From contig CM048744.1 of the NCBI GenBank assembly GCA_026315105.1, positions 355,881,168 to 355,945,167 on the forward strand: DNA of 64,000 nt, written 5' to 3'. This document shows positions 20,119-30,289 of the stretch, piece by piece (within the stretch, counting starts at the first letter, position 1; every line of letters begins with the position of its first letter). This DNA is from Locusta migratoria (Eukaryota; Arthropoda; Insecta; Orthoptera; Acrididae). The position numbers were made by a program, and so were the translations under genes. The notes beneath the pieces are model-generated. The model was not told the origin of the DNA, searched no databases, and worked only from the letters and a program-made list of their open reading frames with translations.

Positions 20119-20403
20119 GCCGGCCGCGGTGGCCGAGGGGACTGAGGCGCTCCAGTCACGGTCTGCACGGCCACTACGGTCGGGGGTTCGAATCCCCCCT
20201 CGGGCATGGATATTTGTGCCGTCCTAGTTCGTAAGTAGTTCATAAGTAGTTTGTAAGTTTAGGGACTGATGACCTCGTAGTTAAGTCCCATAAACTATAC
20301 AAACATTTGAACATTTTCATAAGTAGTTTGTAAGTTTAGGGACTGATGACCCCGTAGTTAAGTCCCATAGACTTTACAAACATTTTAACATTTTTGAATT
20401 TTT
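20119..20403 (+). repeat. SINE with duplicated 3' tail, 13-bp TSD
   Basis: A full SINE (head GCCGGCCGCGGTGGCC) ends at CATTTGAACATTTT near 20317. A second tail copy follows (TCATAAGTAGTTTGTAAG to CATTTTAACATTTTT). GAAAGCAATAATT flanks the whole unit exactly (20106-20118 and 20404-20416). Confidence 0.95.
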
Positions 20404-21129
20404 GAAAGCAATAATTTAGTGTTCGTCCGTGCTCATATGTGCCCTATCTTTGTAGTAGTGAATATGAACATAACCCAAGTGGTCCAGGAATTTCTTCACT
20501 ACCTATCACTGCTAAAAGGTCTATGACAATGCACACAATGAAGTACGATATTAATATAATGTCTCGTGCGAAAATGCGTTTCTTCCGGGGTGCATATTTC
20601 TGGTTCTGTTTATCACTGAGATAAGAGGTAAAGTGTTTTGGATAGCCCTTGGTCTATATATCAAAACAATGGCCACATGTAGTTATCCTTCAGCACAGTG
20701 TCCAAATTTAAGCAGTACACACTACCTGCAACCCAGTCTAATTGAGAAATCAGCTTGTTATTGTTTTTACGTGTGGTCTAGGATGGGCTTTATACGGCTT
20801 ATAAAAGTAACACTTGTTCGTAGATTGTTTATAAGAAAAACACGAAAGACAGTAATGTTTGGGTGCAAAACTACCCACTTCTATACTTTCTAAACGTTGC
20901 CCATCTAAACGTTTAGCATATGTTCTCAAGATGATATTCTGGATCTACTTTTACGGCGTATTATCGGAGAAAAACTGATTTTGCACATCTTACAGTTCCG
21001 TAGTTTCCTTAGATGATGGCTTCATTTTATTTTCGTTATGCGTCATTGCTATTGCGCAGCCTCGAATTAAGCAAAGTATTGTAACATGTTTTAAAGAGAT
21101 TTCATGAGTAAAAAGACATTGAATAGAAT

Positions 21130-21465
21130 GAAACTTTTAACTTCGCAGCGGAGTGTGCGCTGATTTGAAACTTCCTGGCAGATTAAAATTGTGTGCCGGA
21201 ACCGGGACTCGAACCTGGGACCTTTGCTTTTCGCGGGCAAGAGCTCTACCGAGCTATGCCGACACGACTCACGCTGCCGCCTCATAACTTTAATTCCGCC
21301 AATTTGGAAAGTAGGAGGCAAGGTACTGGCGGAAGTAAAGTTGTGAGGCGGCATCGTCAGTCGTGTCGGGATAGGTCAGTTGGTAGAGCCCTTGCCCGCG
21401 AAAGGCAAAGGTCCCAGGTTCGAGTCCGGTTCCGGCACACAATTTTAATGTGACAGGAAGTTTCA
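21130..21465. repeat. Foldback element with two opposed tRNA-like arms
   Basis: The left arm is read on the minus strand (GTGTGCCGGAACCGGGACTC) and the right arm on the plus strand (CGGTTCCGGCACACAATTTT). Each has a B box (GGTTCGAGTCC) and an A-box-like GATAGGTCAGTTGGTAGAG. Outer ends read GAAACTTCCTGGCAGATT and its near-complement. The centre is CGGAAGTAAAGTTGTGAGGC. Each arm could be a Pol III promoter facing outward. Confidence 0.8.
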
Positions 21466-21736
21466 CATTGAATAGACTTTACGTACGATTGTTTACAGCT
21501 CATACATAGCATCGTATGAAATTCAGAGGAGACAGAATGTTATTTAATACTGAGATCACAATAATATCTCACTGGGTTCCTCTTCTATCCTAGTGGACTT
21601 GGTGGCCGTTACAAAATCCTTATAATTGCATAAAAAACTATTCTATGAAAAAATTTTGTTCGAGGGGTTACTAGGTAAAAGGATTTATCATCTGTGTTAC
21701 AAAAGCGCGAATATGTTCGCATGCTACAGTTTTGGC

Positions 21737-22289
21737 TCTGACAGGAGCATATTTCTTATCTTTAATTAATAATGGACACACGTTCACTTAGCTGGTAAAG
21801 CACAACTGTCTGTCCGTTCGAAATATGACATCTTGATCATCAAGAGTACCATCTTGAACCGATATGTGTAAAGTTCGAAATCAAAACTTGCGATTTTTTG
21901 GCCAGGAATAGGGGAGAGGGGGGGATGGTATGGTTGAAGCGCTGAGTTCCGTCACTAACATTTTAGAAGCACTGGTTAAACCCTTGTTCAGCCAACCTCA
22001 TTTAGATTTTCTGTAATTTATGCTCACTACAATGGGAAGATCGTACCGTTTGAAAATCATACGGCTCACTGTCTGTCTCTTCCTGTCCGTCTATGATGAT
22101 GTCGCTGTCAACACAACGTAAAACCCAACGAAGTCCCGTTGTAGTGATTGTGGACAATAAGATGCAGTCACCACACATTGCTTAAACGTTTAACAGTCCA
22201 AGTTAAACAACTGGGATGATTTTTTTCCTTCTCCAGCAGAACAGTCATATTTCATAATATATTAAGACTCATTAGCTATATAAAAGAGT
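21737..22289 (+). repeat. 560-bp dispersed repeat, copy 1
   Basis: Collinear with 27303-27887, from CTGACAGGAGCATATTT to TTTCATAATATATTAA and TAGCTATATAA. Shared exact words include GATTTAGATTTTCTGTAATT and TGAAAATCATACGGCTCACT. Small indels only. No ORF is conserved between the copies. Confidence 0.85.
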
Positions 22290-23250
22290 AGATTTAGCAC
22301 CCGTGTAGAAGAAATTACATGTACGTGACTGCTTAAGACACTGATCAAGACAAGTATGACCTTGTCGTTGTTCACAATATTTCAGTTCACGCACAACAGT
22401 GGCTTCAAGCTTGATACTCCGCCTGACCATTAGAATGAAGGTAGCAGCACAGCTGTAAAAGCATTAGCTTGTTCGCTGTCATAAGCAGAATTGACAAATA
22501 GGCTGGTACAATGATTGCAAACAGCGCGACGCGACAGCATAACGAAACCAGTTACTCTAGTCACTAAGACGGCTTAATCTACTTAATATACGCTGATTAC
22601 GCTATAGCGCAGTCTCTAAAGTCGGCGTCGTATAAATAACACATTACATGAAACAAAACGTCTGTGAGGGTTCTGCAGTATACCAAAACACCTTACACAT
22701 AGCAGTATTGAATTCAGACGGCGACCAACAAACCACAAACAGTATGTGGCACATTACAGTCGTAACTGTCGCCTGAGTAAAAAACATCCTTTGTGATATT
22801 ATTCACGTCCGGTTGAGGTGACCATCACTTTAATAATCTGATGCATCTTAATTTGTTTGTGTTCAGCAGCGATATTGTAAATTTTATGGATAAGTTCTTC
22901 AGAATAAAATTTACTTGAGATTCGGAACGTAATAAATGTTTAGTGATTTCATCACCTTGGTTCATTTCATGTGTCTTAGAGGGTACTCCAGAAAACAGTA
23001 ACCTGTTACTCACTGCCGTTCTTCAGACTGACATCAAGGTTTTATCAATGTCAAAATCTTGACTGTTTAAAATATGTTCAATACTAACGATTGAAGTTAG
23101 AGGCATATTCGAATTTTGAGTGATCAGAATGTTTAACTTTACTAAAAACTGAAGTGTTTCTGATTCAGAAAGAAGTACGAGGAAATGCTGAAAAATGTTT
23201 AAAAATAAACAAATAAATATGAACACGAAACTCCAAAGTCTCCCATACTT
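22290..23250. other. No recognised feature
   Basis: AT-rich sequence with no TE, RNA or splice-supported coding signal that I can name. Confidence 0.4.
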
Positions 23251-23255
23251 CTGCA

Positions 23256-23962
23256 TCTACATCTACATGGGATATTCTGCAAATCACATTTAAGTGCGTG
23301 GCAGAGGGTTCATCGAACCACCTTTATACTATTTATCTCCCATTCCACTCTCGAATAGCGCACGGGAAGAAAGAACACCTGAATCTCTCCGTTCGAGCTC
23401 TGATTGCTCGTATTTAATTCCGATGATAATTTCTACCAATGTAGGTGGGAGTCAACAATATATTTTCGCATACAGAGGAGAATGTTGGGGTTTGGAGTTT
23501 CGTAAGTAGCCCACGCCGCAGCGACAAGCGCCGTTGTTGTAATTATTCACATCCCAGATCCTGTATCATTTCCGTAACGCTGTCTCCCCTGTATCGTGAC
23601 AATACAAAACTAGTTGCCCTTCTTTGGACTCTTTCAATGTCCTCCGTCGAACCCACCTGATAAGCATCCCACACTGGGCAGCATTACTCCAAAAATGGAC
23701 GGACAAGCGTAGTGTATGCAGTTTCTTTTGTAGTTCTGCTGCATCTTTTAATGGTTACGACAATACAACGATATCTCTGCTTCGCCTTTCCTACGACATT
23801 TCTACGTGTTCTTTCTAGTTTAAGTCTGAGGTAATAGTAATTTCTAGGTATTTTGTGGAATTTACGGTCTTCACTTTTGATTGCTTTATCTTGTAAACAA
23901 AGTTTAAAGGATTTCTTTTCGTACTCATGTGGACAACTTCGCACTTCTCATTATTTAGAGTC
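23256..23962 (-). pseudogene. LINE family A, 3' fragment
   Basis: The 3' tail complement CATCTACATCTACATGGGAT is followed upstream by the C-terminal block. It carries remains of IREWNG, ERVQRRATSFVLSR and TRPFLEYCCPVWD, interrupted by stops and shifts. The minus-strand ORF 23684-23944 preserves MVKTVNSTKYLE-like and VVGKAKQRYR segments. The 5' truncation is at about 23962, upstream of the catalytic FADD block, which is absent. Confidence 0.75.
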
Positions 23963-25744
23963 TATTGCCAATTTCACTGATGACCTGAAAAATCATATAA
24001 AATGATAAAGGAAATTGATCTACTTTTGATAAATGTTTATAACTGTCAATCACTCCTGACACATCTAGTACACCGGGCACATCACAACCGGCGTACAGTA
24101 AACATAAGAAGCACATTGTCTGATGGAAGAATCTCTACACGTATTACAGGACACAAGCATCGGAGTATTCATGCTTCGCCTTTAAGAAGGCCTCAACTTG
24201 GTTAGGGGTAGTTTCAGTTTAGATGTCTATTTGTCTAGGAATGTCAGTGTTTTCTTTCTGAAGAGACGAAGCCAAACAAGGAACGAATGTTGGGTGCTGA
24301 CATCTGACGCAAAGTCTACGTTCTAAGTAACCGAAACGTATTTCATGGGTGATTTTTAATTTATCAAAAGTAATAGTCATGCTGAGTTTCTATATGATTC
24401 CCGTGGCAGAACATCCGCTTAAGTTGTACAATTTTTCTCTTTTATCTCACATGACCGATTCCGGACAGTTCAAAGCCAATAATCTGGTATCTGTCCATAA
24501 ATAATAAGCCGTGAGGCGACGGATGCTAATGTCCGATTACGTTTTACGGTTATACACCTGATTATGGGCTTCGAACCTCCCGAAAGCGATCGTGTGTGAT
24601 CTAATTGAAAAATTGTCCATGTAAATCGGATACTGTCGTTCTCTTTTATCACCGATATTAGCGCCATTTTACTGCATTTACTGTTTATTGCACCAGATAA
24701 ATTTCGTGATGATTCTTTGACACTGTACTTTAAAATAACGCAAGACCGATATACTGATATAAACAGTTAACCTTTTCACCTTTTCGAGCCCAATGGTGCC
24801 ATATGATACCGACATCTTTGTCAGTTCCTCTAGGCCCAACCACTTGACCAAAGATTATAAGCAACACTGCAGGACTTTCCAAAATTCATTGTGTTTAGTT
24901 TGGCTACCTTCACTTCGACGAAACGAAGAACATTAGGCTACAAGTCATTGACAAAGTATGTATTATTGCTTGATGTCTATGTCAGACTATACGCAGCAAG
25001 ATTTCAATATATTATATCAAGCTAAAGGAAACAACGTAATTTAAAATTTTCATTAATAAATTTTTGTTAAATTTGTTAATTAGTGGCAAATAGTTTGAAT
25101 GATTTTAGGTACGGTAAGCAAAATATCGTGCCTAATGTGTGCCATATGGAATCACCCCACATTTCCCCCCCAAAAATTAATTAATTAATTAATTAAAATA
25201 AATAAATAATAAAAATTAAAAAAAATTAACAGATATGTATTATTCCAATCGTTATGTATAGAAAGATGCAAAGTAATACTTTTGTTGAAAAATTAATAAA
25301 ATTTGGGATGTAAAGGAGTTGATAGAGTATTCCATTGAGTTCAAGTAGGAACACTAGACAGTGCAGTTGATTTTACAAATGATTCTGCTCTAAAGCCACT
25401 ACCTCACACATGTCTTCTTTATGACAGCTTGTGTTGTCATACTGACACAAACATCATCTCCGAACTATTTCTCAGCAGTCAGGAGCACATTACAATGGCA
25501 AGTGTGTTCCTATCTTGCCACATACACTGTTCTCTTATTTGCACCACACAATTTACCGCAAGCGCCCAACCGCTCCCCTCTCCACATCACATCACTGCCA
25601 GCTGCTTACTCTACTGTTCACAATACACATGACGACACGAGGTCTTATCCGGACATGTGCCAAACCCAAAGCCTTCAACTGCATATTACAAGAAATAGCA
25701 AGGTTCACCACTCTCATTTAGATGTTACCAGACATACACGAAGA
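23963..25744. other. AT-rich interval with simple repeats
   Basis: No gene or TE motif recognised. (AATT)n and AAAT-rich low-complexity sequence lies at about 25167-25215. ORFs at 25421-25756 have no motif. Confidence 0.4.
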
Positions 25745-26161
25745 GTGGCATCGTGAGTCGTGTCGGGATAGCACAGTCGGTAGTGCGCTTCCCAGCGAAA
25801 GGAAAAGGTCCAAGGTTTTAGTCCCGGTTCCGGCACACAATTTTAATCTGCCAGGAAGTTTCATATCAGCGCACACTCCGCTGCAGAGTGAAGTTTCATT
25901 CTGGAAAAATCCCTTAGGCTGTGGCTAAGCCAGGTCTCCACCATATCCTTTCTTCCAGGAGTGCTAGTCTTGCGTGTTTGCAGGAGAGCTTCTGTGAAGT
26001 TTGGAAAGTAGGAGGCGAGGTACTGGCGGAAGTAAAGTTGTGAGGCGGCATAGTGAGTCGTGTCGGGATAGCACAGTCGGTAGTGCGCTTGCCCGCGAAA
26101 GGCAAAGGTCCCAGGTTCGAGTGCCGGTTCCGGCATACAATTTTAATCTGCCAGGAAGTTT
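25745..26161 (+). repeat. Two direct tRNA-like units of the 21-kb foldback family
   Basis: GTGAGTCGTGTCGGGATAGC at about 25753 and 26053 each lead to a B-box region (decayed GGTTTTAGTCC, intact GGTTCGAGTGC) and to CAATTTTAATCTGCCAGGAA. The spacer (TTTGGAAAGTAGGAGGCGAG and others) matches the centre of the 21.1-kb foldback. Here the arms lie head to tail, period about 300 bp. Confidence 0.8.
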
Positions 26162-26162
26162 C

Positions 26163-26240
26163 AGTTCATAAGTAGTTTGTACGTTTAGGGACTGTTGACC
26201 CCGTAGTTAAGTCCCATAAGCTGTACAAACATTTGAACAT
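26163..26240 (+). repeat. SINE tail fragment
   Basis: TTCATAAGTAGTTTGTACGT to CAAACATTTGAACATA, without any tRNA part. It abuts the tRNA-like unit exactly. Confidence 0.85.
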
Positions 26241-26277
26241 ATATGTGTGGGTGGGTGTGTATTTGTTTACCCTCCTT

Positions 26278-26295
26278 CCCCCCCCCCCCCCCCCC
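26278..26295 (+). repeat. Poly-C run
   Basis: Eighteen consecutive C, a homopolymer likely to vary in length. Confidence 0.95.
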
Positions 26296-26374
26296 TCCTC
26301 AAGGTAAGTCTTTCGTCTCCCGGGATTGGAATGGCTCCTTACCCACTCCCTTAAAACCCTCATCATTTCCTTTT

Positions 26375-26556
26375 AGGCCGAGGGGACTGAGGCGCTCCAG
26401 TCACGGTCTGCACGGCCACTACGGTCGGGGGTTCGAATCCCGCCTCGGGCATGGATGTTTGTGCCGTCCTTAGTGTTAGCTAGTTCATAAATAGTTTATA
26501 AGTTTAGGGACTGATGACCCCGCAGTTAAGTCCCATAAGCTATACAAACATTTGAA
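26375..26556 (+). repeat. 5'-truncated SINE, 11-bp TSD
   Basis: Begins at AGGCCGAGGGGACTGAGG, lacking the GGCCGCGGT head. CATTTCCTTTT flanks it at 26364-26374 and 26557-26567 exactly. Confidence 0.95.
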
Positions 26557-26585
26557 CATTTCCTTTTCCCTCTCCTTCCCTACTG

Positions 26586-26617
26586 CCTGAAGAAGCAGCT
26601 AGGCTGAGAAAGCTAGC
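26586..26617 (+). other. Weak Penelope-like terminal motif
   Basis: CTGAAGAAGCAGCTAGGCTG then GAAAGCTAGCG has the order of the other motifs but poor core identity. Confidence 0.2.
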
Positions 26618-26694
26618 GTTTTGTGTGTGTATATGTTTTTTATTTATTTGTGACTATCACTACCTGTGCTCCTTCGCCTGGTAAATAGGGTGAG

Positions 26695-27075
26695 TCATAA
26701 ATGAGGAGAAATATTTCGTGCAAATTGTTATGGTAAAAATCTGGAAATATGAAAAGGATGTTACTGTGCGGCGACAATGGCCAAGGGGACAGATTGGCAA
26801 CTAGGTACATCATGCTCACGAGAAGGCGAGACACGCGGCGACAAGCGACGGTCTGCGTGACACTGCGGGCAATGACAGCGCTCACATCTGTCTCGTACCG
26901 TTTTCGCTGACCGGTATTATGTATCGTGGCTAGTTGGCATAAGAAAGGAAATTGTGCCCTGTTGTCCTGTTGCCAATCTGTCTCCTTGGCCAATGTCGGC
27001 GCTCAGTACAATACAAAAGTCCACTTCATATTTCCAAATTTTTACCATTCAATTGCATTGTCATTTATTGCTATA
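26695..27075. repeat. Foldback element with about 85-bp arms
   Basis: Arms about 26722-26805 and 26967-27055 pair. CCAAGGGGACAGATTGGCAA matches TTGCCAATCTGTCTCCTTGG, and ATGGTAAAAATCTGGAAATA matches its near-complement. The loop holds GC-rich sequence without coding motif. Class unknown. Confidence 0.75.
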
Positions 27076-27106
27076 GGAACATGTGGAAAACGAATTTATG
27101 TTTGTA

Positions 27107-27297
27107 GCTCAGTCGGATGTTTGGGTAGGGATGGGGCAGGAAATCGGCCGTGCCCTTTCAAGGAAACCATCCCGGCATTTCTCTGGAGTGATTTAGGGAA
27201 AACATGGAAAACCAAAATCAGGATGGTCGGAAGAGGATTTGAACCACCGTCCTTCGGAATGCGAGTCCAGTGTCTTACCACTGCGCCACCTCGTGTG
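27107..27297 (-). repeat. Second SINE family (GAGGTGGCGCAGTGGTAA type)
   Basis: Read on the minus strand, the tRNA-like head GAGGTGGCGCAGTGGTAAGA and B box GGTTCAAATCC lead to GATTTCCCTAAATCACTCC-like tail sequence. The CCTTCC repeat end is absent. It abuts copy 2 of the 560-bp repeat. Confidence 0.85.
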
Positions 27298-27302
27298 TTG
27301 TT

Positions 27303-27887
27303 TTCTGACAGGAGCATATTTGAGCTCTTTAATTAATACTGGATACACGTTTACTGAGCTGGTGCAGCACGACTGTCTGTCCGTTCAGAATATGACGTCT
27401 TGGTCGCCAAGAGTACCGTCTTGACCCAATATGTATCAAGCAGGAAATTAAAGCCTGTGATTTTTATGGCCAGGAGTAGAGGAGAGAGAGGGATGGGGAT
27501 AGTATCGTTGAAGTAGTGCGCTCCGTCACTTATCATTTTAGAACTTAAGCACTGGTTTAAGTCCTTGTTTAGCCGACCTGATTTAGATTTTCTGTAATTT
27601 ATACTGACTGCAATGGGAAGATCATTCCGTTTGAAAATCATACGGCTCACTGCCTGTGCCCTCTTATAGGCGAGTCTCTAATGATGTCACCGTCAACACA
27701 CGTCAAACCCAACCAAGTTCCGTTGTAGTGATTGTAGATAATAAGATGCAGTCACCACACAATACGTAAACGTTTGATAGTCCAAGTTATACAACTGGGA
27801 TGTTTGTCAAATTTTCTCCGAGTTCTTTTTTCCTCTCTAGAATGAGTCACATTTCATAATATATTAATAGACTCTTTTGCTATATAA
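27303..27887 (+). repeat. 560-bp dispersed repeat, copy 2
   Basis: Collinear with 21737-22289, 5.6 kb away in the same orientation. The moderate divergence suggests an old family rather than a recent local duplication. Confidence 0.85.
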
Positions 27888-28699
27888 CTAATATGTTACT
27901 CGAGATGTCACAGTTTTATTCAAAATGTCCGCCTGTGTTATGCCCTTTTTACGTGGCTAGCAGAAGCCACAGGCAGACAACTGAAACACGAAAATTACGT
28001 ACCGGTAATTTTGTTTTCAGTGCTGATGTACGTCATATTTATGGTTCACCAAAGAATTCAAAGAATGAAGAATAAAAAAACGGGATAGACCTTCCCTTTT
28101 TTTCGGACTGACAGCTCATCTTTATTTTCGTATCCGCTGCTACCGTCATTATCACTAAATGCATCTGGGTCGTTTCCTAGGCGCTCAATTGAAACGACGT
28201 CGTAAAGCTAATTCTGCGATCGTCGGTACTCATTTGCTGTTCACAGTATGAATGTGAATGCAAGCCTAGCGATACTGAATAGAACGTGGCAGGTGGGGGT
28301 AGTCAGTTATTGTTACCAATATATCGTAAAAATACCATTGTTTCAGGAGCTAGCGGCAGGCATTGTTACCTTATTTGCATAAATTCGTGCTACCGAATTT
28401 CACGTAACTAACAAATTCATGAATTTTCGAGATTTTTAAATTTCGTATTTTCACCTAAAAATTAAGGGGGTTACTATAGACGGAGGGGTTCCATATCCGA
28501 GAAAATTCGGTTTTCGAAGTTTGCTACAGAGGGTATTTTGTTTTATGTGCAGCTTCAGCGTGAGAAGCCTGACCTACGAAACAAAAATGGCACACATGTT
28601 ACTGTAGACTACTTGTGAAGAACAGCGTAGTGTAGCTGACATGTGTGGGCCGAAGAGCATAAACTGAAATTCACAAAAGAATTTGAGGCTATTGTACGC
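27888..28699. other. No recognised feature
   Basis: About 800 bases with no motif. The short AT-rich part at 28430-28470 is simple sequence. Confidence 0.4.
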
Positions 28700-28707
28700 G
28701 CCATAGC

Positions 28708-28970
28708 CAGTGGCGGACCGAGGCTGTCGGAGGCTTGGGGCGGCGGAAAAACAAAGTGAAGCTCTCCGTCCACTTGGAAATACATGCACTACTATAAAAA
28801 ATAACTTTTGAGATTTGGAAGTCTCTCAGGACGACAGGCATAGGACCGTCTAAAAAAAGTAGCTTTCGAGATTTGGAGGTACCAGTAACGAAAGGTCAAG
28901 GGCGCTAAAGAGGGAAAAAAAAAGAAACCACCACGCCTCATCCTCGTCTCCTCTTTTTACTCCACCACTG
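28708..28970. mobile_element. hAT-type MITE with 8-bp TSD
   Basis: The 263-bp element has imperfect ends CAGTGGCGGAC and CTCCACCACTG (complement CAGTGGTGGAG), typical of hAT inverted repeats. GCCATAGC flanks it perfectly at 28700-28707 and 28971-28978. An 8-bp duplication is diagnostic for hAT transposition. It codes for nothing. Confidence 0.88.
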
Positions 28971-29171
28971 GCCATAGCATTGTATCCGGGTAATGCGGCC
29001 TTCATAAACCTCAGGATTCACTACGCTGCGGAAGGATTGTTACAGCTACCATCCCGCAGAACGTCGGAAATAATAAGGCAGCAATTTTGAAAGACCGGCT
29101 TATACAACCGCCAACCTTATGGCAGCAGATGCGATGTACGATATTGTTCATGACAAAATGAAATTTCGTAG

Positions 29172-29350
29172 TCGCGTTGGAATGACCGAGCGCTCTAAGG
29201 CGTCTTGCTGGAGGTGCGCGGCTGCTCCTCTCGCAGATTCGAGTTTTCCCTCGGGCATGGCTATACGTGTCGTCCTTAGCATAAGTTAGTTTTCAAGTCT
29301 AGGGACTGATGACTACAGCAGGTTCGTTCCATAGCTTTACAAACATTGGA
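29172..29350 (+). repeat. Diverged tRNA-derived SINE
   Basis: GGAATGACCGAGCGCTCTAA head, B box GATTCGAGTTTTCC and tail GTCTAGGGACTGATGAC. It belongs near the third subfamily seen at 12.0 kb. Confidence 0.8.
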
Positions 29351-29679
29351 GCCTTTTTTATTATTATTTTACCTCGTAAAGCTAGTTCACTATGGATGGC
29401 AAGAATCTGACAGACAACGAGGCCCAAAGCGACCATTAGTGTGGCCCAGAAACATTCTACCACACGACCAGTAAAACAAAATAAAAGTTACGATAAACTG
29501 AATATTTTCAGATTGAAACATCCCTTCAGAAACGCTCGTCTATTATCTTACAGCTAGTTCAGTTGCAACTGCAAAACGAGACGTTTAGAGAACTATAATA
29601 AAATATACTTCATGGGTATACAAGAAAATCATACATTGTTTATGTAGAATTGCGAAAATGATATCAAATCTGTGTCAGA

Positions 29680-30185
29680 ACTTGAAGATGCCAACTGGGC
29701 TCAGATGTAGCGTTTTTGGTACATTTGACTGATAATTTCGGTGATGATACTGGAAGCAAGCACAAGTAAGTGCGTAAGTGCAGACAATTTTATTTTTCTC
29801 TCTTCAAGGTGTGGGTCGAAAACAATCCTGAAGACGGGATGAAATACGATTTTGATTTGAGGCAAGAATTTGCAACTAGATTTCAGAATTTGCGAAAAAA
29901 TAATCAAAATTTTAGTACTTATGTGACGTCTTTCAGAAGGAGTATAGATCCGTTGCCAAAAGATTTTCGGATGGAATAGATTCAATTGCAGCTAAAAAGG
30001 GAAAAAAATATCATGTATATTTGTTGGACGTTCACACCTCATGTCTACGCAGAGGCAGATATCCCATTCTGCACAGTAATGCAGTATATATGTTCTCTAT
30101 GTTTGGACGCACGCACGTTTGTGAATAGCTATTCTCAAGAGTAAAATACACAAAGAGTGAAAACAGAATCAAAATCTCAGTTACT
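29680..30185 (+). pseudogene. hAT transposase relic (ZBED/SCAND3-like)
   Basis: VWVENNPEDGMKYDFDLRQE and FATRFQNLRKNNQNFSTYVT, then FRRSIDPLPKDFRME, resemble the middle of hAT-derived ZBED5/SCAND3-type proteins. A stop follows. About 150 bases on, SMFGRTHVCE, a stop, and LFSRVKYTKSENRIKIS match the hAT C-terminal dimerisation block. A decayed start (LEDANWAQM) lies near 29680. The N-terminal BED finger is absent. With two or more stops it is inactive. It lies 700 bases from a hAT MITE, although a direct link is not shown. Confidence 0.65.
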
Positions 30186-30289
30186 AACGTTGATAATTCC
30201 AACCACTTCGATCGAACGTGATTCTGATACGTTAGTTTTTCAAATTAAAGAAAAAAGTCACGTTGATTGTAGGATTTCTGATTTATTAT

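Noticed and set aside
25167..25215. AATT repeats as a possible scaffold-attachment region
   Set aside because: Simple AT-rich sequence alone does not support that function.
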